Counted from the stretch's first letter, positions 1 to 6,435 are shown. The stretch is 11,983 bases of DNA from CAZSLI01 sp964607705 (GCA_964607705.1 CAZSLI010000029.1:1-11983), one strand, 5' to 3'. Made by a program: numbers and translations. Notes: a model not told the origin generated them from the letters alone.

Positions 1-35
1 CTGAACACGCCTTGCCGACGGGTGGACCCACTCAG

Positions 36-848
36 ATGGTGGACAACGATCACATCGAAGACGACGCTGCCGAGAAGCCGCTGGACGGCCACGACAGCGC
101 GGTCGACGACGCCGAAGACCGGCCGGACGAGGCCGCGCAGGCCGAACCTGCGGTCCACGACCCGCTCGTCAACGTGCTGCTCGCCACAGCCCTCTCGCTC
201 GTGGTCGTCGTCCTCGGCACGGCGCTGGTGGCTTTCCTCTACTTCACGAACCTCAACCGCACGCCCCGAACCGTCGTCGAGCGCGATGTGACCGCCTGGG
301 AGACCGCGGTGCGCGAGCGTCCCGGCGACGTGAATGCATGGGGAAGCCTCGCGTACGCCTATGCCGAAGCCGAGCGCTACGACGATGCGCTCGCCACACT
401 CACTCGCGCGAAGCGAGTCAACAAGGAGCCGGCGTTCGTGATCGTCGAGGCTGACGTTCTGCGCCTCGCCGGACGCAACCGCGAGGCTGTTGCGTCGTAT
501 GCGGCCGCCGAGAAAGCGGTGACGCAGCTGCGCGACGAGGCGGCCAAGGCCCGAAAGAAGATAGGGGTGACCTACGAGCCGGAGGACGACTCTCTTATGA
601 GGGTGTACTACGGAAGGGCGCTCGCCCTCAGGGCCCTCGGCGAGAACGAGCAGGCCGTGACCTACATGAAGCAGGCGCTCAAGGAGAATCCGGAAGCGGC
701 GTCGATCGCGATCGACCTCGGCGAGCTGTACCTCAAGCTCGGCGACAAGCCTCAGGCCGCCAAGGCGTTCAAGCAGGCGCTCACCTACATCCCCGACTCC
801 AAGCAGGCGCTGGCCGGCCTCGCGAAGGCTGAAGCGGAGACCCGATGA
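36..848 (+). CDS. Membrane-anchored TPR-repeat protein
   Basis: A 270-residue protein when read from the ATG at 36. Residues 1-43 are acidic (many Asp/Glu) and probably cytoplasmic. Residues about 45-70 form one hydrophobic membrane helix. The rest (about 84-260) is helical with tetratricopeptide-like units, for example the AWGSLAYAYAEAERYDDALA stretch (101-120) and the units at about 190-222 and 224-256 with the usual Gly, Tyr and Ala spacing. Such proteins act as scaffolds for assembling complexes; membrane TPR proteins are common in cytochrome c maturation and in multiheme cytochrome clusters. GGTGGA at 21-26 fits as a ribosome binding site for ATG 36. However, the frame is open to the left window edge and a TTG lies at 12, so the start is not certain. 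The stop overlaps the next start (ATGA at 845-848), indicating translational coupling. The exact function is unknown. Confidence 0.85.
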   Translation: MVDNDHIEDDAAEKPLDGHDSAVDDAEDRPDEAAQAEPAVHDPLVNVLLATALSLVVVVLGTALVAFLYFTNLNRTPRTVVERDVTAWETAVRERPGDVNAWGSLAYAYAEAERYDDALATLTRAKRVNKEPAFVIVEADVLRLAGRNREAVASYAAAEKAVTQLRDEAAKARKKIGVTYEPEDDSLMRVYYGRALALRALGENEQAVTYMKQALKENPEAASIAIDLGELYLKLGDKPQAAKAFKQALTYIPDSKQALAGLAKAEAETR

Positions 849-2074
849 ACCCGGCCGAGACCATAGGCGTGAACCGCCGAGCCCGCATCTTGCTGACGAT
901 CGTGATCGTGTTGCTCACGGTGCTCTTCATCGGCCTCGTCGTCATGTTCGTCAATCTGCTGACGCCTCGCGGACTGCCCGACGAAAGCGACTTGCCGCCG
1001 TCGAACCAGCTCGAGTGGGTGCGATCCATCTATGGATTCGGACCGGCCGCCGACCAGCAGCTGAAGGCCCCGGGCGCGGTGGCCATCGGCCCGAATGGCG
1101 ACATCTACGCAGCCGATCCCCAGCGGGCCCGCGTGATGGTCTTCAACCCTGACGGGACATTCGTCAAGCTGATCCATACGGCGGGCGGCGGCGTGGCCAA
1201 GGGCCAGTTTATGCGGCCGGTCGCGATCGACGTCGATGACGATGGCAACGTCTTCATCGCCGATGGCATCGCGAAGAAGGTCATCCAGTTCGATGCGGAC
1301 GGCGCATTCGTTCGCGAGTTCCCCGCTGACACCCAGGCAAGAGGCGTGACCGTCTCGGACGGGCGAGTGTACCTGCTCGACCTCGGCAAAGTCATCGTGT
1401 TCGATGCGGACGGCAAGCGGGTGGACGAGTTCGGCACGAGAGGCCCCATGCCGGGGCAGATCGACGCATCCCTCGGCATCGTGGTGAACGACGGTCGGGT
1501 GTACATCGCCGACGCGCTCAACAAGCGACTTCAGAGGTTCTCCGCCGATGGGGGAGTGGATTGGGTCGTCCCGGATGGCGCAGCACCGCGAGGGGTGTCG
1601 ACCAAGCAAGTGGGACGCCCCGACGGATCGGGTTCTGGTTCAGCGCCCAACCACCTCTGGGGCTTGCCTCAGGACGCTGTGTTCGACGGCGCCGGGCGGC
1701 TCGTGGTCATCGACGCATTCGGGTTCGACATCGCGGTGGCTGACCCCAAGACCGGCAAGGTCGAGGCGACGTACGGCGAGTTCGGCGGATCGGACGGGGA
1801 GTTCTACTACCCGACCTCGATCGCGTACGACCAGCGTCGTGACTGGTTCGCCGTCGCCGACACCAATAACAACCGCATTCAGATAGTTCGTATCCCTGAG
1901 TCAGGTGACCCGCTCGCCGGTATCGTGTGGAGGGCGTATGCAAGCCCCTACCGGTATCTCGCGATTCCGCTGTTCTTACTGCTAGGCGCGCTTGCGGTCT
2001 CACTGTGGGCATTCCGACGCGCTCAAGCGGCGCCCGCTCTCGAAACCGCCGACGGCGACGATCCTGCTGCCTAA
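845..2074 (+). CDS. NHL-repeat (six-bladed beta-propeller) membrane protein
   Basis: A 409-residue protein beginning at the ATG that overlaps the stop of the TPR gene. Residues 15-38 form an N-terminal membrane helix or uncleaved signal anchor, and residues about 370-391 form a second helix followed by RRAQ. This places the body (about 55-360) outside the membrane. The body contains about six NHL-type blades at roughly 73-110, 121-159, 166-196, 206-242, 271-311 and 319-350. Each has the pattern G(V/I)A(I/V)xxxGxxYxAD...RVxxFxxDG, for example GDIYAAD, GNVFIAD, GRVYIAD and the closing ADTNNNRIQI. NHL propellers are protein- or ligand-binding platforms; some secreted ones accompany multiheme cytochromes. 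Coupling to the TPR gene and the cytochrome gene downstream suggest a role in assembling or docking extracytoplasmic cytochromes, but this is inferred from position only. Confidence 0.88.
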   Translation: MNPAETIGVNRRARILLTIVIVLLTVLFIGLVVMFVNLLTPRGLPDESDLPPSNQLEWVRSIYGFGPAADQQLKAPGAVAIGPNGDIYAADPQRARVMVFNPDGTFVKLIHTAGGGVAKGQFMRPVAIDVDDDGNVFIADGIAKKVIQFDADGAFVREFPADTQARGVTVSDGRVYLLDLGKVIVFDADGKRVDEFGTRGPMPGQIDASLGIVVNDGRVYIADALNKRLQRFSADGGVDWVVPDGAAPRGVSTKQVGRPDGSGSGSAPNHLWGLPQDAVFDGAGRLVVIDAFGFDIAVADPKTGKVEATYGEFGGSDGEFYYPTSIAYDQRRDWFAVADTNNNRIQIVRIPESGDPLAGIVWRAYASPYRYLAIPLFLLLGALAVSLWAFRRAQAAPALETADGDDPAA

Positions 2075-2114
2075 CGGAAGCACCAAGATTTGCCGATGAA
2101 CCGGTTGTGCAGTG

Positions 2115-2142
2115 ACGCATACGTTGATATTGTTTAATGCGT
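2115..2142. promoter_or_regulatory. Imperfect dyad over a possible -35 element
   Basis: ACGCAT (2115-2120) and ATGCGT (2137-2142) are inverted 6-bp arms separated by 16 bases. They lie in an AT-richer stretch upstream of the six-haem cytochrome gene and flank the possible -35 hexamer at 2124-2129. This could be a regulator half-site pair. Six-base arms also arise easily by chance, so support is weak. Confidence 0.2.
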
Positions 2143-2150
2143 AGTAATCT
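2124..2150 (+). promoter_or_regulatory. Possible sigma-70-type promoter for the six-haem cytochrome
   Basis: TTGATA (2124-2129) resembles a -35 box, and TAATCT (2145-2150) is a partial -10 box at a short 15-base spacing. The segment is clearly richer in A/T than the flanking genes. It lies in the 143-base gap between the NHL gene and the cytochrome gene, so the cytochrome may be transcribed separately from the TPR/NHL pair. The spacing and -10 match are imperfect. Confidence 0.33.
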
Positions 2151-2180
2151 AGCGCGAAGTGGGTCCCGCAGTATTGTCCG

Positions 2181-2196
2181 CCGAGACGTGTCTCGG
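2181..2196. promoter_or_regulatory. Inverted repeat in the cytochrome 5' leader
   Basis: CCGAGAC-GT-GTCTCGG is a perfect 7-bp inverted repeat. As RNA it can form a 6-bp stem with a CGUG loop, about 20 bases upstream of the cytochrome start and just before its GGAG ribosome binding site (2204-2207). It could be an operator or an mRNA stabilising or translation-control hairpin. No known riboswitch consensus was recognised around it. Confidence 0.35.
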
Positions 2197-2217
2197 AGCG
2201 AACGGAGCCAAACGGGT

Positions 2218-3114
2218 ATGAGCAAAAAGAGGACGTCGTTCGTCTTCGTCGTCGCACTGATCGCGATAGCGTTCGCGGTACCTGCGTACGCCACCTACGG
2301 CGACAGCGGCTATGTCACTTGGGGCGGGGTCAAGGACCTTCCCGGTCAGGCGCCGTCGCCCCACTCCGGCTTCACGACCACGACGGTCAAGTGCGCGGTG
2401 TGCCACTCTGTGCACAACGCTGACGCCATGGGCAACGTGCTCCTCGCGACCGATGTCGCCAGCGCGTGCAACTACTGTCATCTCGACACAACCACCGGCA
2501 TCAGCCAGGTCTACGAGAGCGACACCAACAACTATCAGGGCACGGACCTTCCCAACGCCCACAACGACTTCGAGATCCTCGGTGTCGAGAAGGGCGTCAC
2601 CTGCAACCAGTGCCACCAGGTGCACGCGGCCGATTTCGTGATGACCGACAACGAGTACCTCACGCAGAAGCTGCTTCGCGGATCGAAGACCCAGGACGGC
2701 ACGTACGACCCGCTCGGCGGCGCGCCTGTGTCCGGTGAGGAGTCGAACACCGCGCTCACCAAGTGGTGCGCACGTTGCCACTTCACGGGCCTCGGCACGA
2801 CCTACACGTACTACATGACGGACTACAACAACACGAGCCACGTCATGACCGCCGCCGCCGACGCCTACGACAATACTCAGGTGAGCTACGGCGGACGGGT
2901 CGCCTGGAAGGACTCGACGAACTGCTCGTCGTGCCACTCCTCGGGCTATACGACCTCCAAGTGGCCGCACTTCACTCCGGGTAACCGCTTCCTCGAGAGC
3001 GCCACGAACGCTTCCGACACGCCTGTCGGCACCACGAACGACAACGAAGACGGCGTGTGTCTCCGCTGCCACCGTGCGGGCGACGGTGTGACCGGTATCG
3101 GCCAGACCTTCTAG
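2218..3114 (+). CDS. Secreted six-haem c-type cytochrome (doubled-CXXCH type)
   Basis: A 298-residue protein from the ATG at 2218, with GGAG at 2204-2207 upstream. An earlier in-frame ATG at 2137 would add an Arg-rich tail before the signal peptide and is rejected. The signal peptide is KKR plus a hydrophobic core with predicted cleavage after AYA (residue 25). Six haem-attachment motifs occur at residues 59-63 (CAVCH), 84-88 (CNYCH), 129-133 (CNQCH), 184-188 (CARCH), 236-240 (CSSCH) and 281-285 (CLRCH). The CAVCHSVHNAD...CNYCH and CNQCHQVHAAD...CARCH stretches match the doubled-CXXCH family pattern. Outside these motifs there are exactly six histidines (49, 66, 115, 136, 208, 251), enough to give every haem two His ligands. 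The remainder is rich in Thr, Asn, Tyr and Gly, like an extracellular protein. The expected role is electron transfer outside the membrane; the partner is unknown. A strong terminator follows. Confidence 0.92.
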   Translation: MSKKRTSFVFVVALIAIAFAVPAYATYGDSGYVTWGGVKDLPGQAPSPHSGFTTTTVKCAVCHSVHNADAMGNVLLATDVASACNYCHLDTTTGISQVYESDTNNYQGTDLPNAHNDFEILGVEKGVTCNQCHQVHAADFVMTDNEYLTQKLLRGSKTQDGTYDPLGGAPVSGEESNTALTKWCARCHFTGLGTTYTYYMTDYNNTSHVMTAAADAYDNTQVSYGGRVAWKDSTNCSSCHSSGYTTSKWPHFTPGNRFLESATNASDTPVGTTNDNEDGVCLRCHRAGDGVTGIGQTF

Positions 3115-3141
3115 AGCCACACACTACCCAGCATGAATACG

Positions 3142-3167
3142 GAAGGGCGCCCCACAGGGCGCCCTTC
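3142..3167. terminator. Intrinsic terminator between convergent cytochrome genes
   Basis: GAAGGGCGCCC (3142-3152) pairs perfectly with GGGCGCCCTTC (3157-3167) around a CACA loop, giving an 11-bp GC-rich stem. The + strand continues with a modest T-containing tail (TTCTGCTAT). It starts 27 bases after the six-haem cytochrome stop. It also lies downstream of the minus-strand tetraheme gene, so it may serve both directions, although the tail on the minus side is weak. Confidence 0.85.
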
Positions 3168-3209
3168 TTCTGCTATAGGGATAACCTCGTCAGCGGCTCC
3201 GGGGGTTCC

Positions 3210-3305
3210 GCCCGATCAACTCCTGCGGATGCTGCCCGATCACCTATTGCGAGTGCTGCCCGATCACCTATCGTGAGCGCCGCCCGATCACCTCTTGCGA
3301 GCATG
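3210..3305. repeat. 24-bp tandem repeat, four copies
   Basis: Four consecutive 24-bp units start at 3210, 3234, 3258 and 3282. All begin GCCCGATCA, then (c/a)CT, a variable triplet and a tGcG/cGtG-like core. Copies 2 and 3 are the most alike; copy 1 differs at several positions, and a decayed fifth unit may follow at 3306. Copy 4 contains the stop codon and last codons of the minus-strand tetraheme cytochrome, while copies 1-3 lie in its 3' untranslated region. One minus-strand frame reads an eight-residue GDRAAL-type repeat, but it has no plausible start or signal of its own. The array looks like a minisatellite that grew from the 3' end of the gene. Function unknown. Confidence 0.85.
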
Positions 3306-3926
3306 CCCCTGATCTCCGTGGCAGCTCTTGCACTCATTCGGCCCCTGTGTGAGTACGTCGGTGTGGCGGAAGGGCTCACCGTTCCGTGCAGTCAGCTCCA
3401 GCCGCATGATGCCCTTGTGGCATTCGAGGCAACGGGTCACCGGCACGCGAAGCTTCCGAGGCTTGGCGTTGGTCGCCTCAAGGTAGAGCCAGTACCCACG
3501 AAGCACGACGGCTTCCGGCATGTTCTGCCAGGGCTTGCCCTCATGGCAGCGAACGCACTTGACGCCCGAGTGAGCCGAAGCCCCATGGGTGACGCCCGCC
3601 TTCGCCATCGAGTGGCAAGTCTGAGAGCAGTAACGATCGTTGGAGGTGGCGTCGTACCACAGCGCGAGCGAGGCGAGTATGCCTGCGATCAGGGCGACGG
3701 TCCCGGTGGTCAGAAGCACCCAGCGGGGGAGCGGACGCCGTCGCTTGGGTCTGATGTCGGTGGTTCCGGAATCCGGGACGTTGGCCTTGGGGAGCGCGAA
3801 GGCGATCAGCACGAGCGCCAGGATCACGAAGAACAGCACGACCACGGCGATGGCGGTGCCGACGGCGGCAGGGTTACCTGACGGGTCGACCAGCAGGCCA
3901 CGCAGCGAATCAAGGAACTCCTGCAT
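3288..3926 (-). CDS. NapC/NrfH-like membrane tetraheme cytochrome with two membrane helices
   Basis: A 212-residue protein. AGGAGC on the minus strand (3933-3938) gives a good ribosome binding site for the ATG at 3924-3926. Hydrophobic helices lie at about 21-45 and 69-90, separated by a basic loop (RPKRRRPLPR), so that loop is probably cytoplasmic and the C-terminal haem domain faces outward. Haem motifs are CSQTCH (100-105, a CX3CH), CVRCH (124-128), CLECH (166-170) and CKSCH (199-203). Four more histidines (114, 119, 188, 208) and the Met of CHSM (107) could be axial ligands. The CHxM start and HSGVKCVRCH resemble NapC/NirT/NrfH quinol dehydrogenases, which pass electrons from menaquinol to periplasmic partners. 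NapC-type proteins usually have one helix and a CXXCH first motif, so the extra helix and the spacing are odd. It may feed the six-haem cytochrome encoded opposite. Confidence 0.85.
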   Translation of the reverse strand: MQEFLDSLRGLLVDPSGNPAAVGTAIAVVVLFFVILALVLIAFALPKANVPDSGTTDIRPKRRRPLPRWVLLTTGTVALIAGILASLALWYDATSNDRYCSQTCHSMAKAGVTHGASAHSGVKCVRCHEGKPWQNMPEAVVLRGYWLYLEATNAKPRKLRVPVTRCLECHKGIMRLELTARNGEPFRHTDVLTQGPNECKSCHGDQGHARKR

Positions 3927-4142
3927 CAGGGTGCTCCTACGGGCAGGTGGTGACGTGCGCGGGGCGCTCGCGAAGCGCTAGGCGAGAACACGGCACATAC
4001 TAGCATGCGGCGTATGGTCGACCGGGTGCCGCGTGGTTGTGTGCGGAGCCTTGTTGCCGCCGCGCGAGAGACCATACTGAAGATTCCTTGCGAAGCCGCC
4101 GATGATAGGATGTAGCACGTAGACACACGTCACGGAGGACCG

Positions 4143-4829
4143 ATGAACCGGAATCACCGCCTGCTGTTCGTGGCCTTTCTCTCAACCGCCGTCATCATCG
4201 GCGCCTCGGGCTGCGTGCCCAAGGCTGCACAACCTGTAATGCAGAAGCTCGGACTGGCCAAGCAAAGCAGCGAGCCCACGCTGACACCTGCGAGCGATGA
4301 AGCCACCGTGACGGGCGACTCGCCGTCGAAGCTGCCCACGACCCCCACCGCACAGGGTGGCACGGCAAGCACCTCAGGCGGCACCTCAGGAGGAACGTCG
4401 GGTGGCACTTCGGGCGCGGGCGGCTCGGGTACCGGCTCCTCAGGGTCCGGCGGCACCTCAGGCGGTTCGAACGGCGGCACGACCAAGCCGGCCGAGGGCA
4501 TGAAGATCCGCATCCTATTCTGGAACGACGCTAAGACCAAGGAGCCCAAGGGCGCCGAGGTCGTCTTTGCCGCAAGCGCGTACAAGCCCGACACCTCCAA
4601 GGCACAAGGCGTCGGCGTCGTGGGCCCGGCACCGTACAAGAGCGGCCTGACGCTGGTCGTCTATCCCGACGGGCGCGGCGGTAAGAAGATCGTCGTCCCC
4701 TTCACCATCGAAAAAACCATGATCGCCAACTCGGAGCGCGACGCGATCCATGTCGAGGTCTCAGACGGCAAGGTTCGGGTACTCGGCAATCCTGTCGACG
4801 GGTTCGACAAGTCATTCGATCGCTTCTGA
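4143..4829 (+). CDS. Putative lipoprotein with Gly/Ser/Thr linker, unknown function
   Basis: A 228-residue protein preceded by GGAGG (4134-4138). A short basic N-terminus and hydrophobic stretch lead to IGASGC, a lipobox with the acylated Cys at residue 24, so the mature protein is expected to be lipid-anchored on the outer face of the membrane. Residues about 71-113 form a low-complexity Gly/Ser/Thr linker that includes GGTSGGTSGGTSG. Residues about 119-228 form a compact beta-rich domain (KIRILFWNDA..., TLVVYPDGRGGKKIVVPF, ending DGFDKSFDRF) that I do not recognise. The linker would hold this domain away from the membrane or through the cell wall. It stands alone, with a 216-base gap before it and the phosphomutase 91 bases after it. 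No catalytic motif was seen. Confidence 0.82.
   Translation: MNRNHRLLFVAFLSTAVIIGASGCVPKAAQPVMQKLGLAKQSSEPTLTPASDEATVTGDSPSKLPTTPTAQGGTASTSGGTSGGTSGGTSGAGGSGTGSSGSGGTSGGSNGGTTKPAEGMKIRILFWNDAKTKEPKGAEVVFAASAYKPDTSKAQGVGVVGPAPYKSGLTLVVYPDGRGGKKIVVPFTIEKTMIANSERDAIHVEVSDGKVRVLGNPVDGFDKSFDRF
4353..4481 (+). repeat. Low-complexity Gly/Ser/Thr linker-coding segment
   Basis: Near-repeats of GGCACCTCAGG or GGAACGTCGGG encode tandem GGTS units inside the lipoprotein gene (residues 71-113). Third bases differ between units (ACC/ACG/ACT, TCA/TCG), so the protein sequence appears to be kept while the DNA has drifted. Confidence 0.7.
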
Positions 4830-4832
4830 TCT

Positions 4833-4844
4833 CGCGACGTCGCG
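4833..4844. promoter_or_regulatory. Perfect 12-bp palindrome after the lipoprotein stop
   Basis: CGCGACGTCGCG is a perfect palindrome three bases after the lipoprotein stop codon and about 76 bases before the phosphomutase start. It has no T-run and only a short stem, so it is a poor terminator. It might be an operator for the glycan genes, but GC-rich DNA yields such palindromes by chance. Confidence 0.22.
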
Positions 4845-4920
4845 GGCACTCGGGGCTGGTGGTCGGCGCTGCTGATAGGGCATCATCCTCCCAGACTGAT
4901 CTGACGAGGGGAGACCCATC

Positions 4921-6312
4921 TTGAGCAGCGAGATCCGCTTCGGCACGGACGGCTGGCGCGCCGTCATCGCCGAGGACTTCACCTACGACAACCTTCGCCG
5001 CGTGTCCGATGCCGCGGGGCGGGTCATCGCTTCCGATCACCCGGGCGGCCTCGTGCTCGTCGGCTACGACACTCGCTTTGAGGCCGGCAGCTTCGCAGCG
5101 GCCGCTGCTCAGGTGCTCGCGTCCCACGGCCTGCGCGTGCACGTCTCGGACCGCTACATCCCCACGCCCGGCCTCTGCTGGTCGGTCGCGCACGAGGATG
5201 CAGCAGTCGCCGGCGTCATGCTCACAGCCAGCCACAACCCCGGCGAGTATCTCGGCTTCAAGCTCCGCATGGAGGACGGTGGAGCCTCGCCCGTCGCATT
5301 CACCGAGCGTGTCGAGGCCGAGCTTGCCGAGGAACCGCCGACGGCTCGCGCCGAGTTCGAGACTGTCGACCTCGTCGGCCCTTACCTCGCGTCACTGCGC
5401 GAGGCGGTCGACGTCGAGGCGATCCGCGCGGCGGGACTTCGCGTCGTGGTGGACCCGCTCTATGGCGCCGGCCAGACCTACCTTGCCGAGACCTTGAGGG
5501 CCATGGGCATCGAGGTGACGGAGTTGCACAGCGAGCGCAACCCGAGCTTCGGCGGCCTGCACCCCGAGCCGATCGTGCCTTGGGTCGATACCGCCGCCGA
5601 CGCAGTCAAGGCCGGCGGCTACGACGCCGCGTTCGTGACCGACGGCGATGCCGATCGCATCGGCGCGGTCGACCGTGACGGCAACTTCGTGAGCCCGCAC
5701 AAGATCATCGCGCTCGTGGCGCGCCACCTGTTCGAGGACAAGAAGCAGACCGGGCGCATCGTGAAGACGCTCTCCACCTCGGTCATCGTGGACCGGCTGG
5801 CTCAGCGCCTGGGCCTCGAGACCGTCACCACGCCCATCGGCTTCAAGTGGATCTACGAGGAGATGGTCAAGGGCGACGTGCTGATAGGTGGCGAGGAGAG
5901 CGGGGGCATCGGAATCCCGTCGCACGTACGCGAGCGCGATGCACTCCTCATGTCGCTCATGCTCGCCGAGATGATGGCGCAGCGCAGCCAGGGCCTGGGG
6001 GAGCTGGTCGACGATCTGGTCGCGCTCACCGGTCCCATGGAGTACGGCCGCGTGGACCTGCGCCTCGCGCCCGAAGTGAAGGACGCGTTCGCGGGACGCA
6101 TGCCCACCATCGAGCCGGCCGTGCTCGGGGGGCTCAGTGTCCACGACATCGACCGTCGAGACGGCGTGAAGTTCCTGCTCGACGACGATGCCTGGCTGCT
6201 CATGCGCCTGAGCGGTACCGAGCCGCTGGTTCGGGTGTACGCCGAGGCGCCGTCGGCGGGCGTCGTGGACGACTTGCTGGCAGACGGCCGAGCGATGGTC
6301 GAGAACAGCTAG
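4921..6312 (+). CDS. Alpha-D-phosphohexomutase (phosphoglucomutase/phosphomannomutase family)
   Basis: A 463-residue protein of the usual family length. The TTG start at 4921 is supported by AGGGGAG (4907-4913), 7 bases upstream, and by the typical N-terminus IRFGTDGWRAVIAEDFT. All four family signatures are present: the phosphoserine loop TASHNP (102-107, Ser104), the metal site DGDADR (241-246), the sugar-binding GEESGG (324-329) and the phosphate-binding RLSGTEP (429-435). The enzyme interconverts hexose 6- and 1-phosphates via a bisphosphate intermediate in the cytoplasm. GEESGG fits phosphoglucomutase-like members, but glucose, mannose or glucosamine phosphate cannot be separated by eye. 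Its place just upstream of the heptose/glycan genes suggests it supplies hexose 1-phosphate for nucleotide sugars. A 123-base gap follows, so it may or may not share their transcript. Confidence 0.93.
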   Translation: MSSEIRFGTDGWRAVIAEDFTYDNLRRVSDAAGRVIASDHPGGLVLVGYDTRFEAGSFAAAAAQVLASHGLRVHVSDRYIPTPGLCWSVAHEDAAVAGVMLTASHNPGEYLGFKLRMEDGGASPVAFTERVEAELAEEPPTARAEFETVDLVGPYLASLREAVDVEAIRAAGLRVVVDPLYGAGQTYLAETLRAMGIEVTELHSERNPSFGGLHPEPIVPWVDTAADAVKAGGYDAAFVTDGDADRIGAVDRDGNFVSPHKIIALVARHLFEDKKQTGRIVKTLSTSVIVDRLAQRLGLETVTTPIGFKWIYEEMVKGDVLIGGEESGGIGIPSHVRERDALLMSLMLAEMMAQRSQGLGELVDDLVALTGPMEYGRVDLRLAPEVKDAFAGRMPTIEPAVLGGLSVHDIDRRDGVKFLLDDDAWLLMRLSGTEPLVRVYAEAPSAGVVDDLLADGRAMVENS

Positions 6313-6335
6313 GCCAAGTTAGCCCCGCCGCCGCG

Positions 6336-6359
6336 GCACAGGCGATAGAATCGCTGTGC
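6336..6359 (+). promoter_or_regulatory. Possible -10 box inside an inverted repeat, upstream of hddA
   Basis: GCACA and GCGAT pair with ATCGC and TGTGC (6336-6359) to give ten base pairs with one bulged G and an AGA centre. TAGAAT (6346-6351), a five-of-six match to the -10 consensus, lies at the centre. No convincing -35 hexamer sits 16-18 bases upstream. It may be a promoter overlapped by an operator, about 80 bases before hddA, or simply an RNA hairpin between genes. There is no T-tract, so an intrinsic terminator is unlikely. Confidence 0.33.
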
Positions 6360-6435
6360 GTGCCCGACCACGATTCGCCGCACCATGTGCGTGTACGCCG
6401 CACGACGACACGACCGACTGTAGAGGACCCGCCGG

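Noticed and set aside
785..1609. Long minus-strand open frame opposite the NHL gene
   Set aside because: It is antisense to a clear NHL-repeat protein, rich in His/Arg/Asp as expected from GC-rich reverse-complement reading, and has no recognisable domain or ribosome binding site.
2149..3120. Long minus-strand open frame opposite the six-haem cytochrome
   Set aside because: The plus frame has a signal peptide and six haem motifs; the reverse frame is a Val/Arg/Gly-rich shadow that crosses the promoter region.
3210..3305. CRISPR array
   Set aside because: The units are directly adjacent 24-bp copies with no unique spacers between them and no cas genes nearby.
3057..3881. Plus-strand open frame across the terminator, repeats and tetraheme gene
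   Set aside because: It begins inside the six-haem cytochrome, runs through a strong terminator and is antisense to a well-supported haem protein; its composition is low-complexity Arg/Ser/Pro.
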